NCBI RefSeq assembly: GCF_039566955.1
Contig: NZ_CP154796.1
Coordinates: 6,510,001-6,574,000, forward strand
Direction: 5' to 3'
Origin: Micromonospora sp. DSM 45708
Lineage (GTDB): Bacteria; Actinomycetota; Actinomycetes; Mycobacteriales; Micromonosporaceae
Length of the DNA: 64,000 bases
Within the stretch, counting starts at the first letter, position 1, and each line of letters starts with the position of its first letter. The notes under the pieces were generated by a model. That model searched no databases. It saw nothing but the letters and a program-made list of their open reading frames with translations, and was not told the origin of the DNA. Both the position numbers and the translations under genes were made by a program. Below, in pieces: positions 44,004-53,265 of this stretch.

Positions 44004-45842
44004 TCAGGTGTTCTGCTTGATCCGGTTGGTCAGCTCGGCGATCTGGTTGTAGAGCGAGCGCCGCTCCGCCATCTGCTGCCGGATCTTGCGGTCGGCGTGC
44101 ATCACCGTGGTGTGGTCGCGTCCGCCGAACGCCTGGCCGATCCGGGGCAGCGACAGGTCGGTCAGCTCCCGGCACAGGTACATGGCCACCTGGCGTGCGT
44201 TGACCAGCACCCGGGACCGGGAGTGACCGCGCAGGTCCTCCAGGCTGACCCCGAAGTACTCGGAGGTCGAAACCATGATCTGGTCCGCGGTGATCTCCGG
44301 GCCGGTGCCGTCCGGGATGAAGTCGCGCAGCACCTCCTCGGCCAGGGACAACTCGACCGAGGACCGGGTGAGGCTGGCGAACGCGGTGACCCGGATCAAC
44401 GCCCCCTCCAGCTCCCGGATCGAGTTCGACACCCGGGAGGCGATGAACTCCAGCACGTCCGGCGGGGCGTAGAGCCGCTCCTGCGCCGCCTTCTTCTGGA
44501 GGATCGCGATCCGGGTCTCCAGGTCGGGCGGCTGGATGTCGGCGAGCAGGCCCCACTCGAACCGGGTCCGGAGCCGGTCCTCCAGCGTCGCCAGCTGCTT
44601 CGGCGAGCGGTCGGAGGTGATCACGATCTGCTTGTTGGCGTTGTGCAGCGTGTTGAAGGTGTGGAAGAACTCCTCCTGCGTCCGTTCCCGGTTCTCCAGG
44701 AACTGGATGTCGTCGATCAGGAGGATGTCCACGTCCCGGTAGCGACGCTGGAACGCGCTGGTCTTGTCGTCCCGCAACGAGTTGATGAAGTCGTTGGTGA
44801 ACTCCTCGGTCGAGACGTACCGGACCGAGCGGGCGTTGCCCAACGTGGTGGCGTAGTGCCCGATGGCGTGCAGCAGGTGGGTCTTGCCCAGCCCCGAGCT
44901 GCCGTAGATGAACAGCGGGTTGTACGCCTTGGCCGGCGACTCGGCCACCGCCACGCTCGCCGCGTGCGCGAAACGGTTGGACGAGCCGATGACGAACGTC
45001 TCGAACATGTACTTCGGATTGAGCCGGTTGCCGCCGCTCTCCACGCCGGGCATCCGGCGGTCGACCTGTCCGCCGGGCCGGTGGTGGTCGGGGGTGCCGC
45101 GGCCGGGACCGCTGTCGGTGGCACCGCGACCCGGCCCGTTGTCGGTGGCGCCGTCGCGCGGCAGTCCGCGCAGCGGCGGGGAGTCGACCGGCCCGGGTGC
45201 CTCCCGGTAGCGGGGCTCGTACCCCTGCTCGGGGGCGGACGGCTCCAGGCGGGGACGGTCGTCGAAGGAACGGCGGTCGGGGGCGGCCCGCAGCGGTTCG
45301 GCGAACGCGGCGCCGAAGAGCGTGTCCTGTCCGTCCCGACCGGCCGGGATCAGGTGCGGCCGTCCGCCGTCCGCGCCGCGCTGCCGTGGCGCGGGCTCCT
45401 CCATCGGATGCTCCGGCCGGGTGTCCGCGTACTGGGGCTCCGGGCGGGGGGCGGGATAGGCGGACTGGGGCGGCGGGCCCGCCCGGTCGAAGCCGGGGAG
45501 CAGATCGGCCGCGCCGTCCCGGTCCGGGAGCTGTTCCGGGCCGCTGCGGTACACCGTGCCGGCCGGTCGCCCGCTCGGGTCCTCGGCGACCCGCACGGTG
45601 ACGGCCACCTGGATCGGCCGGCCGAGCCGGCGGCTCAACGCCTCGGTGATGGCCGGACGGAGCCGCGACTCGATCACGTCCCGGGTGAAGGCGTCGGGCA
45701 CGGAGAGCAGCGCGGTGTCCTCGACGATCGCGCGGAGCCGGGTGAGTCGGAGGTACGCCCGCTGCTGAGCGGAGATGATCTCGTCGGCGAGTTCCTCGGT
45801 GGCTGCCGCCCACACCGCGGCAAGGTCTGTCGCTCCGGTCAC
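44004..45842 (-). CDS. dnaA: Chromosomal replication initiator DnaA
   Basis: 612 residues. Domain I (about 1-95, helicase/DnaA contact), a very long Gly/Pro/Arg-rich domain II (about 100-270), AAA+ domain III with Walker A GSSGLGKT (Lys320), Walker [11 protein letters not shown] and sensor regions, and domain IV with the DNA-binding signature [18 protein letters not shown] at 45842 ([11 protein letters not shown]) is preferred; a longer in-frame start at 45905 adds 21 residues. A DnaA box lies 67 bp upstream. Confidence 0.97.
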   Translation of the reverse strand: MTGATDLAAVWAAATEELADEIISAQQRAYLRLTRLRAIVEDTALLSVPDAFTRDVIESRLRPAITEALSRRLGRPIQVAVTVRVAEDPSGRPAGTVYRSGPEQLPDRDGAADLLPGFDRAGPPPQSAYPAPRPEPQYADTRPEHPMEEPAPRQRGADGGRPHLIPAGRDGQDTLFGAAFAEPLRAAPDRRSFDDRPRLEPSAPEQGYEPRYREAPGPVDSPPLRGLPRDGATDNGPGRGATDSGPGRGTPDHHRPGGQVDRRMPGVESGGNRLNPKYMFETFVIGSSNRFAHAASVAVAESPAKAYNPLFIYGSSGLGKTHLLHAIGHYATTLGNARSVRYVSTEEFTNDFINSLRDDKTSAFQRRYRDVDILLIDDIQFLENRERTQEEFFHTFNTLHNANKQIVITSDRSPKQLATLEDRLRTRFEWGLLADIQPPDLETRIAILQKKAAQERLYAPPDVLEFIASRVSNSIRELEGALIRVTAFASLTRSSVELSLAEEVLRDFIPDGTGPEITADQIMVSTSEYFGVSLEDLRGHSRSRVLVNARQVAMYLCRELTDLSLPRIGQAFGGRDHTTVMHADRKIRQQMAERRSLYNQIAELTNRIKQNT

Positions 45843-45908
45843 GTCGTGCCACCCCCCTCGCCTGATCCTCACGCCCGCCCGGACGGCTGACCGGTCGTCA
45901 TCCACAAG

Positions 45909-45917
45909 TTATCCACA
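45909..45917. promoter_or_regulatory. DnaA box in dnaA promoter region
   Basis: TTATCCACA at 45909-45917, with a partial CATCCACAA at 45899. It fits DnaA autorepression. The remaining sequence to 46200 holds no gene. Confidence 0.8.
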
Positions 45918-46201
45918 GCCTGTGTACCGACCGATTGTGGCCGCCCACCGGACGCGGGTCGGACCTGCCCCCTGATTCGCGGAGGCGCTGAAGCGGGTTC
46001 ACCGTGCCGAACGATTCAACAGCTTGTCCGGTCTTGCCGGTCGGCGACAAACCCGGGCACCCGACACCGACCGCAATCGCGCACGCTAACAGCGCGGACC
46101 CCGCGCCATCAACCGCCGACACCCGGGAGGCGGTGACGACCTCGCCGCGAACCGTCCCTCCGGTCGCCGTTCCGGCGCAGGTCGGGGCCGGCGGGAAGGG
46201 T

Positions 46202-46230
46202 TTGACGGTCATTGCGGTGCTGCGTAGGCT
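46202..46230 (+). promoter_or_regulatory. rpmH promoter
   Basis: TTGACG (46202-46207), 17-bp spacer, TAGGCT (46225-46230), and a second -10-like TAGGGT at 46257. The 574-bp gap between dnaA and rpmH contains nothing else that I could call apart from the DnaA box near dnaA. Confidence 0.65.
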
Positions 46231-46416
46231 GGAGCGGATGCTCTCTCGCCCTCTGCTAGGGTGATGGATGCTCGTTGCCCGCGGCCACCTCCCCGGCACC
46301 ACCGGAGGCCGGCTCACCGGGCAGCGTCGATCAGCGGTCACCGTCGTGGTGATCTGGACCAGCACAGGACCCCGGGCGATCCGCCGCGCGGGGCGTACGA
46401 CAACGGAGAGCCTGAC

Positions 46417-46554
46417 GTGAGCAAGCGCACCTACCAGCCGAACAACCGCCGGCGCGCGAAGACCCACGGCTTCCGGCTGCGCATGCGCACCCGTGCCGGC
46501 CGCGCCATCCTTTCGACCCGTCGCGCCAAGGGCCGCACCCGCCTGGCGGCCTGA
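46417..46554 (+). CDS. rpmH: 50S ribosomal protein L34
   Basis: 45 residues: [20 protein letters not shown], then [25 protein letters not shown], the full L34 with its usual basic composition. GTG start with GGAGAG upstream. First gene of the rpmH-rnpA-yidD-yidC unit. Confidence 0.98.
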   Translation: MSKRTYQPNNRRRAKTHGFRLRMRTRAGRAILSTRRAKGRTRLAA

Positions 46555-46588
46555 GGCCGACCGGTCCGGTACGGGGACGTGGGCAGTC

Positions 46589-47002
46589 GTGCTGGCCGCC
46601 GCACAGCGACTGCGGCGCAGTAGCGACTTCGCCGCAGCGGTTCGTGGTGGCCGACGCGTCGGCCGCGGCGCCGTCGTGGTTCACCTGACAGTCCCCGAGC
46701 CGGCCGGCGCCACCGCGACACCCTCGCCGGAGCCGGCGCGGAGCAGCGGTGCGGAGATCTCCGCACCCCGCCGCGCCGGCTTCGTCGTGTCCAAGGCCGT
46801 CGGCGGCGCGGTGGTGCGCAACAAGGTCCGCCGCCGGCTGCGGCACCTGGTCCGGGAGCGCCTGGCCGAGCTGCCCGCCGGCACCACCCTGGTGGTACGC
46901 GCCCTGCCCCCGGCCGCCGACGCGACGTACGCCCGACTGGCGGCCGACCTGGACGCCGCCCTCACCGCCGCGCGTGCCCCCCGGGGACGGCGGTCGCGAT
47001 GA
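46589..47002 (+). CDS. rnpA: Ribonuclease P protein component
   Basis: 137 residues. RNase P protein: [20 protein letters not shown] at the N-terminus, the RNA-binding RNR-like motif [18 protein letters not shown], and FVVSKAVGG. There is a GC-rich insert ([18 protein letters not shown]) in the central loop. GTG start 34 bp after rpmH. It overlaps yidD by ATGA. Confidence 0.95.
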   Translation: MLAAAQRLRRSSDFAAAVRGGRRVGRGAVVVHLTVPEPAGATATPSPEPARSSGAEISAPRRAGFVVSKAVGGAVVRNKVRRRLRHLVRERLAELPAGTTLVVRALPPAADATYARLAADLDAALTAARAPRGRRSR

Positions 47003-47283
47003 ACGGCGACACCGCGACTCCATCGCCGACTACCGGTGCCCGCCTGCTGCTGGTACCCATCGTCGCGTACCGTCGTTGGATAAGTCCGGCACTGCCGGCC
47101 CGCTGCCGGTTCTACCCGTCGTGCAGTGCCTACGCCGTGGAGGCGGTGTCCCGGCACGGCGCGTTGCGGGGAGCCTGGCTGACGGTCCGGCGGCTGTCGC
47201 GCTGCCACCCCTTTCACCCAGGTGGACACGACCCGGTGCCGGAGCCGGGCGGACGCCGCCGTGCCGACGTGACTGGAGCCTGA
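46999..47283 (+). CDS. yidD: YidD membrane protein insertion efficiency factor
   Basis: 94 residues. [64 protein letters not shown] is the complete YidD core with its three conserved Cys. Helps YidC insert membrane proteins. Start overlaps rnpA stop; 3 bp before yidC. Confidence 0.96.
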   Translation: MNGDTATPSPTTGARLLLVPIVAYRRWISPALPARCRFYPSCSAYAVEAVSRHGALRGAWLTVRRLSRCHPFHPGGHDPVPEPGGRRRADVTGA

Positions 47284-47286
47284 GAA

Positions 47287-48279
47287 TTGAGTCTCGACTG
47301 GATCTACTACGCGATCTCGTGGATCCTGCTGACCTGGCACTCGGCCTGGGACGCCATCGGGGTGCCGGTCGGCGCGGTCATCGGCACGAACTGGGCCTGG
47401 ATCCTCTCCATCATCTTCCTGGTGGTGACGGTCCGGGTGATCCTGTTCCCGGTCTTCGTCAAGCAGATCAAGTCGCAACGGGCCATGCAGGCGCTCCAGC
47501 CGAAGGTGAAGGAGCTCCAGGAGAAGCACAAGGGTGACCGGGAGACGCTCCAGAAGGAGATGATGGAGCTCTACCGGAAGGAAAAGGCCAACCCGCTGAT
47601 GGGCTGCCTTCCGATGTTCCTCCAGATCCCGGTCTTCCTGGGCCTGTTCCACACCCTCAAGCGGCTCAACCCGACGAACCCGGGCAAGACGCTCTACGGC
47701 TGGACCGCCGACCAGTTCAACAGCGCCTCCAGCGCGAAGCTCTTCACCGCCCCGATCTCCGGCCGGTTCGGCTCCACCGCCGCCGACCTGGCCCCGCTGG
47801 GCGCGAACACCGGCACGGTGAAGCTGATCGCCGGTGTCCTGGTGCTCATCATGATCGCCACGACCTACCTCACCAGCCGGCAGATGATTCTCAAGACCGG
47901 CTGGGCGGAGGACCCGCAGCAGCGCATGGTGCAGCGGCTGATGCTCTACGGCATCCCGGTCTCGCTGCTGGTCTCGGGCTCGATCTTCCCGATCGGTGTG
48001 ATCATCTACTGGGTCACCAACAACCTCTTCACGCTCGGCCAGCAGCAGTGGGTGCTGCGGAAGTTCCCGCCGCTGGTGCCGCCGAAGAAGGCCACCGCCA
48101 CCGCCGGCAAGGCCACCGCCGCCCAGCCGGCCAAGACCAGCGGCCTGTTCGGTCGCAAGGCCGCTCCGCCGGTGGCCAAGGCCCCGGCCGCCGCGCCGAA
48201 GGTGGCCGGCCCGAAGCCGGGCGCCAAGCCGGCCAACCCGAAGAAGGGCGGCAGCCGCCCCGCCAAGCGGCAGGGCTGA
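47287..48279 (+). CDS. yidC: Membrane protein insertase YidC
   Basis: 330 residues. Oxa1/YidC family with about five transmembrane helices: WIYYAISWILLTWHSAWDAIG, WAWILSIIFLVVTVRVILFPVFVKQIKSQRAMQALQPKVKELQEKHKGD (hydrophilic groove region with Arg), PLMGCLPMFLQIPVFLGLFHTL, and C-terminal helices before a Lys/Pro/Ala-rich tail that can bind ribosomes. TTG start directly after yidD. Inserts and folds inner-membrane proteins with or without Sec. Confidence 0.94.
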   Translation: MSLDWIYYAISWILLTWHSAWDAIGVPVGAVIGTNWAWILSIIFLVVTVRVILFPVFVKQIKSQRAMQALQPKVKELQEKHKGDRETLQKEMMELYRKEKANPLMGCLPMFLQIPVFLGLFHTLKRLNPTNPGKTLYGWTADQFNSASSAKLFTAPISGRFGSTAADLAPLGANTGTVKLIAGVLVLIMIATTYLTSRQMILKTGWAEDPQQRMVQRLMLYGIPVSLLVSGSIFPIGVIIYWVTNNLFTLGQQQWVLRKFPPLVPPKKATATAGKATAAQPAKTSGLFGRKAAPPVAKAPAAAPKVAGPKPGAKPANPKKGGSRPAKRQG

Positions 48280-48287
48280 GCCCAACC

Positions 48288-48315
48288 GGGCCACCGCCGC
48301 GACCGGCGGTGGCCC
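48288..48315 (+). terminator. Hairpin between yidC and jag
   Basis: Perfect 12-bp stem GGGCCACCGCCG / CGGCGGTGGCCC with a 4-nt loop, 8 bp after the yidC stop codon. It may be a terminator or an attenuator, because jag follows on the same strand. Confidence 0.7.
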
Positions 48316-48496
48316 GTCCGGTTCCCGAGCAGCCACCCGAGAGGTCGGCGCCGGGCCGGAACCACCGCGCGACGCGCGGTCACGGGCGAGACTGGCCCGT
48401 ACGGACGTGCCCGAGGGCATCCGGCGAACCTCCCGCCGGCCCCCGGGAGACAAGCGGACCTCGACGGTCCGGCCGAGCGAGTACGGAGATGAGACC

Positions 48497-49078
48497 GTGA
48501 CCGACACCAGCATCCCCAGCGCCGACCAGTCCGTGGACGACGAGAGCCCCGCGGCTGCCGCCACCGAGATCGAGGAGGGCACGGCCGGGACCCGGGAGAA
48601 GAAGGCCCCGGCCGACAGCGATCTGTTCCGGCAGAGCGAGATCGCCGCCGACTACGTCGAGGGTCTGCTGGACATCCTCGACTACGACGGCGACATCGAC
48701 GAGTTGGTCTCCGGTGGCCGCCCCGTCGTCGAGGTGGTCGGCGGCCGACTGCAGAGCCTGGTCGGCCAGCGCGGCGCCACGCTGGAGGCGCTCCAGGAGC
48801 TGGCCCGGCTGGCGGTGTTCCGGCAGACCGGCACGCCGAGCCGCCTGCTGCTGGACGTCGGCGGCTACCGGGCCGCCCGGCGCAAGGAACTGGCCGCGGT
48901 CGCCAAGAACGCGGTCGAGAAGGTCAAGGAGCACGGCGAGCCGGTGCGCCTGGAGCCGATGTCGGCGTTCGAGCGCAAGTGCGTACACGACGTGGTCAAC
49001 GCGATGAGCGGTGTGGAGAGCGAGTCCGAAGGCGTGGAGCCGAACCGCCGCATCGTCGTCCGCCCGGTTGCGGACTGA
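48497..49078 (+). CDS. Jag/KhpB-type R3H-KH RNA-binding protein
   Basis: 193 residues. KH domain followed by R3H domain: YVEGLLDILDYDGDIDELVSGGRPVVEVVGGRLQSLVGQRGATLEALQELARLAVFRQTG, then VGGYRAARRKELAAVAKNAVEKVKEHGEPVRLEPMSAFERKCVHDVV. The Jag_N domain of firmicutes is absent and an acidic 50-residue leader precedes. It binds RNA and supports cell-wall control. GTG at 48497 is preferred (CGGAGATGAGACC upstream) over a GTG-rich upstream frame. Confidence 0.92.
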   Translation: MTDTSIPSADQSVDDESPAAAATEIEEGTAGTREKKAPADSDLFRQSEIAADYVEGLLDILDYDGDIDELVSGGRPVVEVVGGRLQSLVGQRGATLEALQELARLAVFRQTGTPSRLLLDVGGYRAARRKELAAVAKNAVEKVKEHGEPVRLEPMSAFERKCVHDVVNAMSGVESESEGVEPNRRIVVRPVAD

Positions 49079-49083
49079 GGTCA

Positions 49084-50193
49084 GTGACCTCCGACGACAC
49101 GACGGCGGACGCCGTGGCCGGCCCGGGTGGTACGCCACCCGGGCCGCCGGCTGTGCGGCCCGACGCGACTCCCGACCCGTTCCGCTCCGACGAGGGCCGG
49201 CCGGCCGATCCCGAGTTCTCCGGCGAACCCGCACCGGTGGGCGGTGCCGAGCCCGCCGCCACCGAGGTGACACCGGCCTTCTCCGGTGAGCCGCCGGCGG
49301 AGGCCGAGCCGGCCGGTTCCGACGCTCCGGCCGGGACGGTCGACCCGATCTTCGCTGAGCCGGACGTGGTGGCGGTTCCGGCCTTCGCGGAGCCGGCGGC
49401 CGTGCCCGAGCCGTCCACGACGCACGGCCCCGTCGCGGGCACCGCGCCCGACCCGGCCGACGCGACGTTGCCGCCGGAGCTGGCGGAAGCCGCGCGTGCG
49501 CTCTTCGGTGACCGGCTCGACCTCGCCGCCGCGTACGCCGAACTGCTGGCCACCGAGGGCGTGCTCCGGGGCCTGATCGGGCCCCGCGAGACGCCCCGGC
49601 TGTGGGACCGGCACCTGCTCAACTGCGCCGTGGTGGCGGAGCGGATCCCGGAGGGCGCCAGCGTGATCGACGTCGGCTCCGGGGCCGGGCTGCCCGGCCT
49701 GGTGCTGGCGATCGCCCGCCCGGATCTCACCGTGACCCTGGTCGAGCCGCTCGCGCGGCGGGTCGCCTTCCTGGTCGAGGCGGTGCAGCGGCTCGGTCTG
49801 ACCAGGTCCGTCCGGGTGTTCCGTGGGCGGGCCGACGAGGCGGCGGCCGGTTCTCGCGACCGCGAGCCGCTCTCCGCCGACATCGTCACCGCGCGCGCCG
49901 TTGCCCCGCTGGACCGGCTCGCCGGCTGGTGCCTGCCGCTGATGGCTCCGGGTGGCCGGCTGCTGGCGCTCAAGGGCGCGTCCGCCGCCGAGGAGATCAC
50001 CGAGCACGCCGACGCGGTGGCCCGTCTCGGTGGTGGGGAGCCCACGCTGCACCGGTGCGGGACCGGGATGATCGAGCCGGCGGCAACGGTGGTCGAGGTG
50101 GTCCGGGAACGGGTGGTCAACCCGAAGAAGGCGAAGGGGCCGAAACGCTCGCGCGGCGGTCGTCGACGCGGCGACCGGAATCGGGATCGCTGA
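49084..50193 (+). CDS. rsmG: 16S rRNA m7G527 methyltransferase, long N-terminus
   Basis: 369 residues. The C-terminal 220 are RsmG: LWDRHLLNCAVV, IDVGSGAGLPGLVLAIARPDLTVTLVEPLARRVAFL (SAM binding, Gly-rich loop about 198) and VTARAVAPLDRLAGWCLPLMAPGGRLLALKG. The first ~130 residues are an acidic Pro/Ala/Glu-rich extension with near-repeats around FSGEP. RsmG methylates G527 of 16S rRNA with SAM. 5 bp after jag. GTG start. Confidence 0.93.
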   Translation: MTSDDTTADAVAGPGGTPPGPPAVRPDATPDPFRSDEGRPADPEFSGEPAPVGGAEPAATEVTPAFSGEPPAEAEPAGSDAPAGTVDPIFAEPDVVAVPAFAEPAAVPEPSTTHGPVAGTAPDPADATLPPELAEAARALFGDRLDLAAAYAELLATEGVLRGLIGPRETPRLWDRHLLNCAVVAERIPEGASVIDVGSGAGLPGLVLAIARPDLTVTLVEPLARRVAFLVEAVQRLGLTRSVRVFRGRADEAAAGSRDREPLSADIVTARAVAPLDRLAGWCLPLMAPGGRLLALKGASAAEEITEHADAVARLGGGEPTLHRCGTGMIEPAATVVEVVRERVVNPKKAKGPKRSRGGRRRGDRNRDR

Positions 50194-50503
50194 GCGGGCA
50201 AGGCTTTCCGGACGTCCGGCCGGTCGTTGGACCCCAGGGGGCGTGACCGGATCGATCACAACCCGACATGGACCCACCACGCCCGTCGGCCGTAGGCTGA
50301 CCGCGCGTCGATAGTGTGGAGCGGCGGTGCCGGGCGGCACCCGACCCGACCGTTCCGCCAGCCGGTGACGCCGCGCACAGCGGAGACCCGATCGACGGTG
50401 CGGACCGACCATCCGGAGCGGGTAGGGATGACAGGTGCATGACGACGGCAGGTACGACGATCCACGGCTGACCGGTTCCGGGGGGCGAGCCCCGGACGGT
50501 TCC

Positions 50504-50517
50504 GTTTCACGTGAAAC
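50504..50517. promoter_or_regulatory. parS site 1 (upstream of or in parA)
   Basis: GTTTCACGTGAAAC, perfect palindrome, 19 bp before the preferred parA start at 50537; if translation starts at 50435 the site is coding (VSRET). Confidence 0.9.
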
Positions 50518-50536
50518 CAGCTACCAGGAGTGGGCG

Positions 50537-51766
50537 GTGAACGATCCCCGTGACGCGTCGCCGCATCACCCCGTCGACCCGGTCCACCGGCCGGATGCAT
50601 CGGCGACGGGAGCCGTCCGGCCGGTCTCGTCCGCGCCGGCCAACGTCCCGCCGGCCCGCGAACCGCACGACCCGAGCGACGGGCCGGTGAACGCCCCGTC
50701 CCCCCGGCCGGCGTCGGCACGGGCGAACGCCGCGATCCCCGCCCGCTACGAACCACAACCGCCGGTCTCCGCCGTACCGCACCAACCTGCCACCGCCGCG
50801 GCACCGGCCGACACGCCACCGGTCGCCGGATACGAGGATGAGGCGGCGGCCAACACGTACGTTTCACGTGAAACCCCGACGCGCGAAGAGGATGACCCAC
50901 CGTTGGCTATGGAGGCGATGCGCGCCGTGCAGATCCTGAATCCCAGTGGCGAGGTCAACATGCCCCGCCCCGACCGGACCCGGGTGATGTGCGTCGCCAA
51001 CCAGAAGGGTGGCGTGGGCAAGACCACCACCACCGTGAACCTGGCGGTGGCGCTCGCGCTGCACGGCAACCGCGTGCTCGTGGTCGACCTCGACCCGCAG
51101 GGCAACGCGTCCACCGGGCTGAACGTGCCGCACCACACCGGTGTCCCGGACGTCTACGACTGCCTCATCGACAGCGTGCCGCTGGAAGAGGTGGCCCAGG
51201 CGGTCGAGGGCATCCCCAACCTGTGGTGCGTGCCGGCGACCATCGACCTGGCCGGCGCCGAGATCGAGCTGGTCTCGGTGGTCGCCCGGGAGTCCCGCCT
51301 GTCGCGCGCCATCGAAGCGTACCCGGGCCACTTCGACTACGTCTTCATCGACTGCCCGCCCTCGCTCGGCCTGCTGACCGTCAACGCGTTGGTGGCCGCG
51401 CAGGAGGTGCTGATTCCCATCCAGTGCGAGTACTACGCGCTGGAGGGCCTCAACCAGCTGATCAACAACATCAACCTGGTACGCCAGCACCTCAACCCGA
51501 AGCTCGACGTCTCCACCATCCTGTTGACCATGTACGACCGGCGTACCCGGCTGGCCGACGCGGTGGAGCAGGACGTCCGGAACCACTTCGGGGACAAGGT
51601 GCTCCAGGCCGTCATCCCCCGGAACGTGCGTGTCTCCGAGGCACCGAGCTACGGCCAGTCGGTCATGACCTACGATCCCGGTTCGCGGGGTGCCACGAGC
51701 TACTTCGAGGCCGCCCAGGAGATCGCTGAACGAGGGGTCAAGGAGCCGGTGAGCCGGAATGCGTAG
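50537..51766 (+). CDS. parA: Chromosome partitioning ATPase ParA
   Basis: 409 residues from GTG 50537, which follows CCAGGAG with ideal spacing; an in-frame GTG at 50435 would add 34 residues and put parS site 1 inside the gene. An Ala/Pro-rich leader of about 150 residues precedes the ParA core: deviant Walker A KGGVGKTTT (from residue 157), VVDLDPQGNAST, FIDCPPSLGLLTVNALVAA and LLTMYDRRTRLADAVEQDV. Works with ParB in origin segregation. parB follows 27 bp later. The coding region also contains parS site 2. Confidence 0.95.
   Translation: MNDPRDASPHHPVDPVHRPDASATGAVRPVSSAPANVPPAREPHDPSDGPVNAPSPRPASARANAAIPARYEPQPPVSAVPHQPATAAAPADTPPVAGYEDEAAANTYVSRETPTREEDDPPLAMEAMRAVQILNPSGEVNMPRPDRTRVMCVANQKGGVGKTTTTVNLAVALALHGNRVLVVDLDPQGNASTGLNVPHHTGVPDVYDCLIDSVPLEEVAQAVEGIPNLWCVPATIDLAGAEIELVSVVARESRLSRAIEAYPGHFDYVFIDCPPSLGLLTVNALVAAQEVLIPIQCEYYALEGLNQLINNINLVRQHLNPKLDVSTILLTMYDRRTRLADAVEQDVRNHFGDKVLQAVIPRNVRVSEAPSYGQSVMTYDPGSRGATSYFEAAQEIAERGVKEPVSRNA
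50861..50874. promoter_or_regulatory. parS site 2, inside parA
   Basis: GTTTCACGTGAAAC in the parA leader, encoding VSRET, the same five residues that site 1 would encode. Confidence 0.9.
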
Positions 51767-51793
51767 TGCGGAGATGTCGCTGGGAGGCGTCGC

Positions 51794-52834
51794 ATGAAGA
51801 ACCGTCCCCGCGGCGGTCTGGGCCGAGGACTCGGTGCCCTCATCCCGACCGGGCCGGCACCGGGTGCCGCGCCGCCGGAGGTCGATGAGGCACCCGTCCC
51901 GACGGTGGCCACCCCGGCTCCTCCCGTCGCGGACCCGCCCCCTGCCGTGACCGGTGCGCTCGCCGGCCGCGCGGTGCCGGCCGCCGAACCGGAGTTCGAG
52001 CTGAGCCCGGTGCCCGGCGCCCGCTTCGCCGAGATCCCGGTCGACTCCATCGTGCCGAACCCGAAGCAGCCCCGGCACGTCTTCGACGAGGAGGCGCTGG
52101 AGGAACTGAAGACCTCCATCCAGGAGGTCGGCTTCCTCCAGCCGATCGTCGTCCGGCAACTCGACGACGAGAAGTACGAACTCGTCATGGGTGAGCGGCG
52201 CTGGCGCGCCGCCCAGGCGGTCGGCCGGGAGAGCATTCCCGCCATCGTCCGGGAGACCAAGGACGACGCGATGCTCCGGGACGCGCTGCTGGAGAACATC
52301 CACCGCGCCAACCTGAACCCGCTCGAAGAGGCGGCGGCCTACCAGCAGTTGCTGGAAGAGTTCGGTGCCACCCACGAGGAGTTGGCACGCCGGATCGGCC
52401 GCAGCCGACCGCAGATCTCCAACACCATCCGGCTGATGAATCTCCCCGGAGCCGTACAGCGGCGGGTCGCCGCCGGAGTGCTCTCCGCCGGCCATGCGCG
52501 GGCACTGCTCAGCCTCGATGACAGTGAGGCCCAGGAGAAGCTCGCCACGCGCATCGTCGCCGAGGGCATATCCGTACGCGGCACCGAGGAGTTGGTGGCT
52601 CTGGCGCTCGCTGAGGGGCCGGCGAAGCCCCCTGCGGCCAAGCGCCGGACCAAGGCGCACGCCCCCGCGCTCTCCGACCTCGCCGACCGGCTCTCCGACC
52701 GGTTCGACACGCGCGTGAAGGTCGACATCGGCCGGAGCAAAGGCAAGATCACCATCGAGTTCGCGACCGTCGACGATCTGGAGCGGATCGTCGGCATCAT
52801 CGGGGTGCCCCAGGAGGACCAGCCCGAGGAGTGA
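51794..52834 (+). CDS. parB: Chromosome partitioning protein ParB
   Basis: 346 residues. Basic N-terminus [18 protein letters not shown] (ParA-stimulating region), Pro-rich linker, CTPase/ParB-Srx motif GERRWRAAQ (about 133-141) with [20 protein letters not shown], helix-turn-helix [20 protein letters not shown] and C-terminal dimer domain [29 protein letters not shown]. Binds the parS sites and spreads as a CTP clamp. ATG 27 bp after parA. Confidence 0.97.
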   Translation: MKNRPRGGLGRGLGALIPTGPAPGAAPPEVDEAPVPTVATPAPPVADPPPAVTGALAGRAVPAAEPEFELSPVPGARFAEIPVDSIVPNPKQPRHVFDEEALEELKTSIQEVGFLQPIVVRQLDDEKYELVMGERRWRAAQAVGRESIPAIVRETKDDAMLRDALLENIHRANLNPLEEAAAYQQLLEEFGATHEELARRIGRSRPQISNTIRLMNLPGAVQRRVAAGVLSAGHARALLSLDDSEAQEKLATRIVAEGISVRGTEELVALALAEGPAKPPAAKRRTKAHAPALSDLADRLSDRFDTRVKVDIGRSKGKITIEFATVDDLERIVGIIGVPQEDQPEE

Positions 52835-52849
52835 GTCTCTGCTCGACAT

Positions 52850-52881
52850 CCGGCCGCATCTCCGTCGAGGGGTGCGGCCGG
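52850..52881 (+). terminator. Hairpin after parB
   Basis: CCGGCCGCA (52850-52858) pairs with TGCGGCCGG (52873-52881), a 9-bp stem 16 bp past the parB stop codon. Confidence 0.65.
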
Positions 52882-53010
52882 TGGCGTTCCGGCTCAGGCC
52901 CGATCCGCAGCGGGCCCGCCGGCGTCGATACCGCACCCGCCCGAGGTTCGCCAGCGCACCGCCGGCATGGCCGACCGCCGACCGCCAGCTACCGCGCGGA
53001 AATGAGCCGG

Positions 53011-53190
53011 GCCGCACCGGGCCGGGCCGCGCCGGGCCGGATCGCGCCGGGCCGGATCGCGCCGGGCCGGATCGCGCCGGACCGGATCGCGCCGGACCGG
53101 ACCGCGCCGGACCGGACCGCGCCGGACCGGACCGCGCCGGACCGGACCGCGCCGGACCGGACCGCGCCGGACCGGACCGCGCCGGGCGAG
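53011..53190. repeat. 15-bp tandem repeat, 12 units
   Basis: Units of form GCCGCGCCGGGCCGG drifting through ATCGCGCCGGACCGG to ACCGCGCCGGACCGG; the central six units (53101-53175 and neighbours) are identical. In-frame translation on either strand gives a pentapeptide repeat (RTAPD or GAVRS), but no gene is supported around it. Confidence 0.9.
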
Positions 53191-53251
53191 GGCGAGGGCG
53201 AGCCGGGGCGTCTCCTTGCAGTGTGAAACGACAGAGCTTGGCGGCAGCGCG

Positions 53252-53265
53252 GTTTCACGTGAAAC
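53252..53265. promoter_or_regulatory. parS site 3
   Basis: Perfect GTTTCACGTGAAAC in the gene-poor region, 62 bp after the tandem repeat. Confidence 0.9.

Noticed and set aside
53011..53190. CRISPR-like array
   Set aside because: Direct 15-bp units without any spacers and no cas genes; it is a simple tandem repeat.
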